From: CAVSWN01 sp046728115
Lineage (GTDB): Bacteria; Acidobacteriota; Vicinamibacteria; Vicinamibacterales; CAVVIG01
Length of the DNA stretch: 12,712 nucleotides
Assembly: GCA_046728115.1 (NCBI GenBank)
Contig: JBKPDW010000413.1
Span: forward strand, 1 to 12,712
Reading direction: 5' to 3'
Shown here: piece by piece, positions 7,586 through 12,712 of the stretch
Position numbering within the stretch: the first letter of the stretch is position 1
Layout: the number at the start of each line of letters is the position of its first letter
Notes under the pieces: generated by a model
The model's input: only the letters and a program-made list of their open reading frames with translations
Told to the model about the DNA's origin: nothing
The model's database searches: none
Translations under genes and position numbers: made by a program

Positions 7586-7623
7586 TCCAATTACCTTACC
7601 CGATTGCCCGGTTATCCAATGAC
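7547..7623 (+). repeat. Octanucleotide tandem array filling the HAD-GNAT spacer
   Basis: Nine 8-base units with consensus CCGATTAC can be read. Six are in perfect register: CCGATTAC, CCAATTAC, CCGATTAC, TCGATTAC, CCGATTAT, CCAATTAC. A 5-base slip (CTTAC) follows, then CCGATTGC, CCGGTTAT, CCAATGAC. The final unit ends exactly before the GTG/ATG start of the next gene, so the array occupies the place of a ribosome binding site. The preceding 18 bases (7529-7546) show only weak likeness to the unit. Confidence 0.88.
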
Positions 7624-7626
7624 GTG

Positions 7627-8424
7627 ATGGCTCCTATCAGCTACCGCGACCTCACAACCCTCGACGAGTTCGCCGCTGTCGTCGATCTCGAACGCGAAAT
7701 CTGGGGACCCGGATATGGCGACGTGGTGCCGGTGCCGATTCTGACGGTGACCGTACATCGTGGCGGCATTCTGATCGGGGCGTTTGCGGGCGAGCGGATG
7801 ATCGGGTTCGTCTACTCGCTTCCCGGCATCAAAGGCGGCCGGCCGACTCAGTGGTCGCATATGCTCGGCGTCGTCGAGGGGTTCCGAAACGACGGCATCG
7901 GCTGCCAACTGAAGCTGTTGCAGCGCCAGCGAGCCGTCGCGATGGGACTGGATCTGATCGAGTGGACGTACGATCCGCTGCAGGCAACAAACGCTCACTT
8001 GAATTTCGCCAAGCTCGGCGTCGTCGTGGAGGAATACCTCGAGAACGCCTACGGCGACTCGACAAGTCCGCTCCATCAAGGCAATCCAACCGATCGCTTC
8101 GTTGCCGAATGGCACATTCGTGAGCCGCGTCCGGCAACGAGCTTCGCCGGCGCGGTCCCGGTCAATCAGACTGCGTGGACGAACGATTGGCTCGAATCCG
8201 TCGATGTCGATCTGTCGATCGACGAGCCCCGCCTCGTCGTCGAAATCCCGATGGGGTTTACCGAGATGCTGGCCCGCTCACCCGAGCGCGCCATGGCGTG
8301 GCGCGTCTGTTCACGCGCAATCTTCACGACGTACTTCGACCGTGGCTATCGCGCGATGGCGTTCGCTCTCGATCGCGAAGCCCGATTGGGCCGATATCTG
8401 CTCATTCGGTCTTCAAAGCGATGA
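7627..8424 (+). CDS. GNAT-superfamily acetyltransferase, COG3375 type
   Basis: This 265-residue protein looks like the COG3375 group of predicted GNAT acyltransferases, which are longer than simple GNAT enzymes and have no assigned substrate to my knowledge. The acetyl-CoA binding region is HMLGVVEGFRNDGIGCQLKL at about 79-98, with the RxxGxG-like RNDGIG at 87-92. The group-typical block EWTYDPLQATNAHLNFAKLG spans 112-131, and NPTDRFVAEWHI spans 153-164. The C-terminal ~90 residues (about 175-265) have no GNAT motif and form the extra domain of this group. ATG 7627 follows a GTG at 7624; either may be used, and the octamer array directly upstream leaves no Shine-Dalgarno. It is the last plus-strand gene of the cluster and ends in a 23-base tail-to-tail overlap with the permease gene. 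Confidence 0.85.
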   Translation: MAPISYRDLTTLDEFAAVVDLEREIWGPGYGDVVPVPILTVTVHRGGILIGAFAGERMIGFVYSLPGIKGGRPTQWSHMLGVVEGFRNDGIGCQLKLLQRQRAVAMGLDLIEWTYDPLQATNAHLNFAKLGVVVEEYLENAYGDSTSPLHQGNPTDRFVAEWHIREPRPATSFAGAVPVNQTAWTNDWLESVDVDLSIDEPRLVVEIPMGFTEMLARSPERAMAWRVCSRAIFTTYFDRGYRAMAFALDREARLGRYLLIRSSKR

Positions 8425-10828
8425 TTGGATCGATGCGCATGGCACGGCGTGCCGGAACAATACTCGCGGCGGCGGTCAGCACCACGAGCATCGCCACGAC
8501 CGACGCGTAGGTTACGGCGTCAGTCGCGGACGTGTCGAAAAGCAGCGAGCGCATAACGGACGAGGTCGCGGCCGTACCGGCTACTCCCACCGCACCGCCG
8601 GTTGCGGTCAAACGATACGCATGCCTCAGCACGCGTCCCCAAATCGAGGCTGGCGGCGCGCCGAGGGCCACTCTCAGACCGATTTCCGGAATCCTCTGCG
8701 TCACGGAATACCAAATCGAACCGTAGATCGCGATCGCGGCAAGCGTTGCAGCCAGAGCAGCGGTAATGCCGAGCAGCAGCACCGTGGCGCGGAGCTGTGC
8801 GAACGAGCCGCCGACGCGATCGTCCATCGTACGTACGTCGTACAACGGCAGGTCGGCGTCCAACGCCTGCACCGTCGATCGAGCCGTCGCCGCGGCGGCC
8901 GTGAAAGAGCTGCGCGATTTGAGAACCACGACGAGGTCCGTGGCGGGGGCCTGTGCGTACGGCCGATACATTTCAGCGACCGCTGGCCGCGTCAACGCAA
9001 CATGACGCACATCGTCCACGACGCCCACGATGCGAAACCACTGTCCCGAATCGAAGCCCACCCCGAGACGAACGCGGTGATCGAGGGGATTGGCGCCTGG
9101 CCAGAAGCGTTCGGCCATGGTGTGGTTGATGACGACAACCGGCTCCGCCAGCGCATCATCGGTGGAAGTCAATCCGCGCCCACGAAGCAATCGGATGCCC
9201 ATCGTGCCGAAGTAGTCGGCGGTGACGTGCCGCTGATCGACGATGCGCAACTCGCCGCGTCGAGCAGGCTGGCCTTCGATCTCTACGCCATTGGCACCCC
9301 GCGCCCCGCCAAGGGGCAGACGCGACGTCGCCCCGGCACGCTCGATACCCGCGGCGCCGTCAAAGCGCCGCATCAGGTCGGCCACCAGGGCGGAACGCGA
9401 CTCGCCCTCCCGATACCGGTCGCCGTCGAGCGACAGCCGGAACGTCAGCACCCGGTCCGGCGAGAATCCGAGGCTCACTTTGGAGAGCCGCACGACGCTG
9501 TGAATCATGAGACCCGAGGCCGCGAGCAGCATCATGGCAAACGCGACTTGCATGATCACGAGCAGATCGCGTGCGCGCGTCACGTCTGGGGCGGAGAACG
9601 TGCGGCTCCCCGATCGCAGCGCGTCGCGCAGTTTTTCTGAGGACGACGGTCGGCCGGCTACCAGACCCAGCGCACCACCGAACAGCAGCGCGACCGCGGT
9701 TGTGACCCCCACCGTTCGTGCATCAACGTGCGCGATCGCGGAAGGAGGAAGCGAGGCCCCGATAGTCGGCATCACAGCAGTGAGCAGCCATTGTCCCAGG
9801 ATGAGGCCTGCAGCGCCGCCGGCCAACGCAAGCAGCATCGTTTGCGCGACCGACAGCATCGCGAGGCGTCCCCTGCTGGCGCCGAGTGCGATGCGAATCG
9901 CTGTGTCGTGCTGGCGACCGGCCGTGTGGACCATCAGCAGCGTCGAGACGTTCGCGCAGGTGATGAGGAGCAACAACACGACGCCGCCGACGAGGACGAT
10001 CAGCGTGGGCTTGATGCCTTTGATCGTGTCGTCGGCAATCGAGACGATTCGGGCGCCCAGGGCGGTGTGTGTGTCCGGCTGCTGAACCGAGAGCCTGGAC
10101 GCGAACGCTGCGATCTCGCTCTCGGCCGCCTGGATCGAGACACCGTCCGCCAATCGTCCGACGACCGTGTAATTGTGGCTGATCGCGTTCTCTCGCTCCG
10201 CGAGCGTCAGACGAGACGGCAGCCACAGGTCGCTGAAAGCCGCGAGCGGACCGGGCAGCACCACGTTGGGCGCCATCACCCCGACGATCGTGTGTGAGGT
10301 TCCGTTCACGGCGATGGTTTGCCCGACGATATCCGGTGTGGCGCCGTATCGCCGCCGCCAGAGTCCATCGCTCAAGATCGCGACGGGTGTCGCGCCGCCG
10401 TCGTCTTCCGTGCTGTCGAAGGGCCTGCCGATTTGCGGTCGCAGGCCGAGCAACGGAAACGCACTTGCAGTCACCCTCGCGCCCCGGACCCGTTCAGCCT
10501 CTGTGCTGCCGGTCAATGTCACGCTTTCAGTGAAGACCATCGCCAGCGTGGAAAAACTCTTGAGAGCCTTCCAGGCGACGTAATCCGCTGGGGTGGCCTC
10601 GAGCTCGTAGACGTTCTGCGACGGGAGCGTCTGCCAGAGGAAGGCCAGGCGACCGGGTTCGCGATACGGCAACGCACGAATGAGGACCGCGTCGGCAATG
10701 GCGAATACCGCCGATCCGGCGCCGAATCCGAGCGCCAGCGTCAGGACGACCAACAACGTGAATCCGGGACGTGTAACGAGCATGCGACAGCCGAAACGCA
10801 CGTCACCCGTCCAGCCATCGAGAAGCAT
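8402..10828 (-). CDS. ADOP-family ABC-type permease (MacB/FtsX-like, duplicated)
   Basis: The 808-residue membrane protein consists of two tandem MacB-periplasmic-core plus FtsX units. The opening block MLVTRPGFTLLVVLTLALGFGAGSAVF has the typical family N-terminus. Predicted membrane segments lie at about 23-46, 275-298, 325-352, 372-392, 421-443, 683-705, 735-757 and 771-791, i.e. 4+4, with large extracytoplasmic domains at ~50-270 and ~450-675. The FtsX signature IRIALGASRGRL (311-322) recurs as IGLRVALGAPPASIW (716-730). This layout matches the Acidobacterial duplicated orphan permeases, which are often encoded without an ATPase beside them; none is in the window. Transported substrate unknown; related MacB proteins work in mechanotransmission rather than classical transport. 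It is 38 bases downstream of the HIT gene in the prfA direction. A 7-bp hairpin lies directly before the ATG, with no visible ribosome binding site. Confidence 0.9.
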   Translation of the reverse strand: MLLDGWTGDVRFGCRMLVTRPGFTLLVVLTLALGFGAGSAVFAIADAVLIRALPYREPGRLAFLWQTLPSQNVYELEATPADYVAWKALKSFSTLAMVFTESVTLTGSTEAERVRGARVTASAFPLLGLRPQIGRPFDSTEDDGGATPVAILSDGLWRRRYGATPDIVGQTIAVNGTSHTIVGVMAPNVVLPGPLAAFSDLWLPSRLTLAERENAISHNYTVVGRLADGVSIQAAESEIAAFASRLSVQQPDTHTALGARIVSIADDTIKGIKPTLIVLVGGVVLLLLITCANVSTLLMVHTAGRQHDTAIRIALGASRGRLAMLSVAQTMLLALAGGAAGLILGQWLLTAVMPTIGASLPPSAIAHVDARTVGVTTAVALLFGGALGLVAGRPSSSEKLRDALRSGSRTFSAPDVTRARDLLVIMQVAFAMMLLAASGLMIHSVVRLSKVSLGFSPDRVLTFRLSLDGDRYREGESRSALVADLMRRFDGAAGIERAGATSRLPLGGARGANGVEIEGQPARRGELRIVDQRHVTADYFGTMGIRLLRGRGLTSTDDALAEPVVVINHTMAERFWPGANPLDHRVRLGVGFDSGQWFRIVGVVDDVRHVALTRPAVAEMYRPYAQAPATDLVVVLKSRSSFTAAAATARSTVQALDADLPLYDVRTMDDRVGGSFAQLRATVLLLGITAALAATLAAIAIYGSIWYSVTQRIPEIGLRVALGAPPASIWGRVLRHAYRLTATGGAVGVAGTAATSSVMRSLLFDTSATDAVTYASVVAMLVVLTAAASIVPARRAMRIDPIIALKTE

Positions 10829-10829
10829 G

Positions 10830-10848
10830 CACGGTTTGACGAACCGTG
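10830..10848. promoter_or_regulatory. Perfect inverted repeat directly upstream of the permease start
   Basis: CACGGTT at 10830-10836 and AACCGTG at 10842-10848 are perfectly complementary around the 5-base spacer TGACG. On the message the stem would end one base before the permease ATG (10828) and would occupy the normal Shine-Dalgarno position. It may be an operator for a dimeric regulator, a translation-limiting hairpin, or chance. No U-run follows it in either direction, so it is not a convincing terminator for the HIT gene. Confidence 0.45.
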
Positions 10849-10866
10849 TGGCGGAGCGGTTAGGAG

Positions 10867-11211
10867 CTACCCTGGCGGCCAGTTGAGAGTCCGGCCACCG
10901 ATGAGGTGCATGTGGATGTGGAAAACCGTCTGGCCTGCCTCGCGGTTCGTATTGAAAACCGCGCGGTACCCGCCCTGGGCGATCCCTTTTGTCTTGGCGA
11001 GCGCTGCAGCCCGCCTCACGATTTCGCCCACGAGTTCATCTTCATCAGGCGTCAAATCGTTGAGCGTCGAGATGTGCCGGCGCGGGACGATCAGAATATG
11101 CGTCGGGCCCTGGGGATTGATGTCGTTGAAAGCCACGACGCGATCGTCCTGATAGACAATCGAGGCATTGAGCTCGCCGTTGATGATTTGACAGAACAGA
11201 CAATCGGGCAT
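10867..11211 (-). CDS. HIT-family (Hint-like) nucleotide hydrolase
   Basis: The 114-residue product is a histidine-triad protein of the Hint/PKCI branch. These small cytoplasmic proteins hydrolyse AMP-linked compounds such as aminoacyl- or lysyl-AMP and phosphoramidates. The start CLFCQIINGEL holds the common Cys4-x-x-Cys7 pair. PQGPTHILIVPRRHI at 33-47 is the nucleotide-binding block, and QTVFHIHMHLIGGR carries the triad His98, His100 and His102, with His100 the expected nucleophile. Length and motifs are complete. The ATG follows the prmC stop by a single base (TGACATG), so the two are almost certainly cotranscribed and coupled. The permease gene follows 38 bases later. Confidence 0.95.
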   Translation of the reverse strand: MPDCLFCQIINGELNASIVYQDDRVVAFNDINPQGPTHILIVPRRHISTLNDLTPDEDELVGEIVRRAAALAKTKGIAQGGYRAVFNTNREAGQTVFHIHMHLIGGRTLNWPPG

Positions 11212-11212
11212 G

Positions 11213-12109
11213 TCAGCCAGCCAGGGTGCGTCGAGTCAGCGCCACGCGGGGAATGTCCTGCAGATCGTCACGCACGGCGACCATTGTGAGCCGGGCCGTC
11301 CGCGAGATCAACTGGACAACGGCATCCGCCTGACCGAAGCCAAACTCGAAAATCAGCGAACCGCCAGGCTTGAGTCGCGCCGGTGCATCCGCAATCAAAC
11401 GGCGAATAGCGTCGAGTCCGTCCTCGCCGGCGTACAGCGCGGCAGCCGGCTCGAAGCGGACCTCCGGCTGAATATCCCCGTGTTCGGCGTCCGGCACGTA
11501 CGGGGGATTGGACACGATCAGGTCGAACGCGGCGTCGACGCCTTCGAGCAGGTCCGCGCGCCGAACATCGACGCGGTTCGACACGCCATGGCGCGCCGCA
11601 TTTTGTCGCGCCACTGCGACGGCGGCCTTCGAAATGTCCGTTGCGACAATCGTCGCGGCTGGCCGTTCGAGGGCGACGGCGATGGCGAGGCATCCGCTGC
11701 CTGTCCCGATATCGGCGATCGTTGCGGGCGAGCCGGCCGGTACGATTTCGAGCGCTGCTTCAACGACGAGCTCGGTTTCGGGCCGCGGGATCAGCACATC
11801 AGGCGTGACCAGCATCTGGAGACCCCAGAATTCCTGGCGTCCGACGATGTAGGCATATGGCTCGCGCGAAGCGCGACGCGCGATGAGGTTGTCGAAACGC
11901 GCCTGGAACCCCGGCGGTGGCGATTCGCCGGCATCCTCCAGGAATCGCTCGGCGGTCCAGCCCAAAGCATGTTCCGCGAGAAGCCGCGCATCGAGATCGG
12001 CCTCATCGGACTGAATGCCCGCTGCCTTGAGTCGCCTGCGCGCCGCCGCTACTTGGGCGCGAATTGTTGGCATAGGAGGGCTGGAGGTGGCCGAGGGGAG
12101 GAGGTCCAT
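11213..12109 (-). CDS. prmC: Release factor glutamine N5-methyltransferase
   Basis: PrmC uses S-adenosylmethionine to methylate the glutamine of the GGQ motif in release factors 1 and 2, which raises termination efficiency. The product has 298 residues. An N-terminal helical domain (about 14-105) has the expected substrate-docking form, with GRQEFWGLQMLVTPDVLIPRPETE at 90-113. The Rossmann domain has ADIGTGSGCLAIAVAL at 132-147 for SAM binding and the catalytic NPPY at 201-204. ATG 12109 is preferred over the internal ATG at 12073 because GAAGGGCGGG lies just before it, while the internal codon is preceded by a pyrimidine-rich stretch. That start gives an unusual 12-residue leader rich in Ser and Pro. 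The gene begins 16 bases after the end of prfA, its substrate gene. Confidence 0.96.
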   Translation of the reverse strand: MDLLPSATSSPPMPTIRAQVAAARRRLKAAGIQSDEADLDARLLAEHALGWTAERFLEDAGESPPPGFQARFDNLIARRASREPYAYIVGRQEFWGLQMLVTPDVLIPRPETELVVEAALEIVPAGSPATIADIGTGSGCLAIAVALERPAATIVATDISKAAVAVARQNAARHGVSNRVDVRRADLLEGVDAAFDLIVSNPPYVPDAEHGDIQPEVRFEPAAALYAGEDGLDAIRRLIADAPARLKPGGSLIFEFGFGQADAVVQLISRTARLTMVAVRDDLQDIPRVALTRRTLAG

Positions 12110-12125
12110 CCCGCCCTTCGTGCCT

Positions 12126-12712
12126 TCAAGACACCGCCGTCGCGTCCTTCAGCTTCTCGGATTGATAGTGCGTGCTCACGTTGTCGAGCAGTTCGGAGAG
12201 ATCGCCATTGAGCACTTCGGCGAGCCGATGCGTCGTGAAGTTGATACGGTGGTCGGTGATGCGGTTCTGAGGGAAGTTGTAGGTTCGGATCTTCTCGGAC
12301 CGTTCTCCGGTGCCCACCTGGCTGCGGCGATCCTTCGCGATGGCTTCCTGCTGTTTGCGCAGCTCCATTTCGTACAGTCTTGATCGCAACACTTTCATCG
12401 CCTTTGCGCGATTCTTGATCTGCGACTTCTCGTCCTGCTGCGAGACCACGAGGCCGGTGGGAAGGTGCGTGAGACGAACTGCGGAGTACGTGGTGTTCAC
12501 GCTCTGTCCGCCCGGTCCGCTCGAGCAGAACGTGTCGATGCGAAGGTCCTTCTCGTTGATCTGGATGTCGACTTCCTCGGCCTCGGGCAGGACGGCGACC
12601 GTGGCGGTGGATGTGTGAATCCGCCCACTCGCTTCCGTTTCCGGAACACGCTGGACCCGGTGGACCCCGCTTTCGTATTTGAGGCGGCTGTACACGCCGC
12701 GCCCTTCAATCG
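12126..12712 (-). CDS. prfA: Peptide chain release factor 1, 5' end off the right edge
   Basis: RF1 recognises UAA and UAG stop codons and triggers peptide release on the ribosome. About 195 C-terminal residues are in the window; the frame stays open to base 12712 (IEGRGVYSRLKYESGVHRV), so the N-terminal domain lies outside. The stop-codon reading tripeptide is PET in RVPETEASGRIHTS, the PxT form that marks RF1 rather than RF2 (SPF). The catalytic loop SSGPGGQSVNTTYSAV carries the GGQ motif. The conserved QINEKDLRIDTFCSSG precedes it, and the C-terminal helix ends with EKLKDATAVS. It is the first visible gene of a minus-strand operon with prmC, the HIT gene and probably the permease. The GTG at 12695 is an internal codon, not the start. 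Confidence 0.97.
   Translation of the reverse strand, partial: IEGRGVYSRLKYESGVHRVQRVPETEASGRIHTSTATVAVLPEAEEVDIQINEKDLRIDTFCSSGPGGQSVNTTYSAVRLTHLPTGLVVSQQDEKSQIKNRAKAMKVLRSRLYEMELRKQQEAIAKDRRSQVGTGERSEKIRTYNFPQNRITDHRINFTTHRLAEVLNGDLSELLDNVSTHYQSEKLKDATAVS

Noticed and set aside
7547..7623. CRISPR-like array
   Set aside because: Units are 8 bases, contiguous and without spacers; there are no cas genes in the window.
8102..9640. 512-codon plus-strand open frame running from the GNAT gene into the permease gene
   Set aside because: The product is a composition-driven Arg/Ser/His-rich sequence in a shadow frame of two well supported genes.
11210..12211. 333-codon plus-strand open frame opposite prmC
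   Set aside because: Antisense shadow of PrmC with no family motif.
12126..12695. Short prfA starting at GTG 12695
   Set aside because: The upstream codons to the window edge continue the RF1 sequence, so the GTG is internal and the gene is simply cut by the edge.

Overview
The window reads as a normal, gene-dense stretch of a GC-rich bacterial chromosome. The best taxonomic clue is the 808-residue duplicated FtsX/MacB-type permease at 8402-10828. It fits the 'Acidobacterial duplicated orphan permease' (ADOP) family, and together with the Lgt type it points to Acidobacteriota, possibly a Vicinamibacteria-like lineage (inference). No rRNA, tRNA, CRISPR array, transposase, phage gene or gene-free stretch over 300 bases was seen; the longest gap between genes is 94 bases.

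Layout. (1) 1-4076, minus strand: ileS, lspA and lgt form an operon. ileS and lspA overlap by 8 bases, 13 bases separate lspA from lgt, and lgt runs off the left edge. LspA and Lgt are two steps of lipoprotein maturation. (2) 4077-4105: a very short divergent control region. (3) 4106-8424, plus strand: a pair of M16 peptidase genes (the first with an intact zinc site, the second with a degenerate one) joined by an ATGA stop/start overlap, then a HAD-superfamily phosphatase and a COG3375-type GNAT acetyltransferase. (4) 8402-12712, minus strand: prfA (cut by the right edge), prmC, a HIT-family hydrolase and the ADOP permease. prfA and prmC are enzyme and substrate: PrmC methylates the GGQ glutamine of release factor 1. 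The GNAT and ADOP genes meet tail to tail and overlap by 23 bases.

The most unusual signal is not a gene. Two junctions in the plus-strand cluster carry short-period tandem arrays arranged as facing inverted repeats. At 5382-5518 the period is 7 bases. The array supplies the last ~30 codons of the first M16 gene and the first ~15 of the second, with the ATGA overlap between its two halves. At 7497-7623 the period is 8 bases. The array supplies the last 10 codons of the HAD gene, fills the whole spacer and stops immediately before the GNAT start codon, leaving no room for a normal ribosome binding site. Both can fold into hairpins. They look like one kind of genomic element that settles at gene junctions without breaking the flanking frames.
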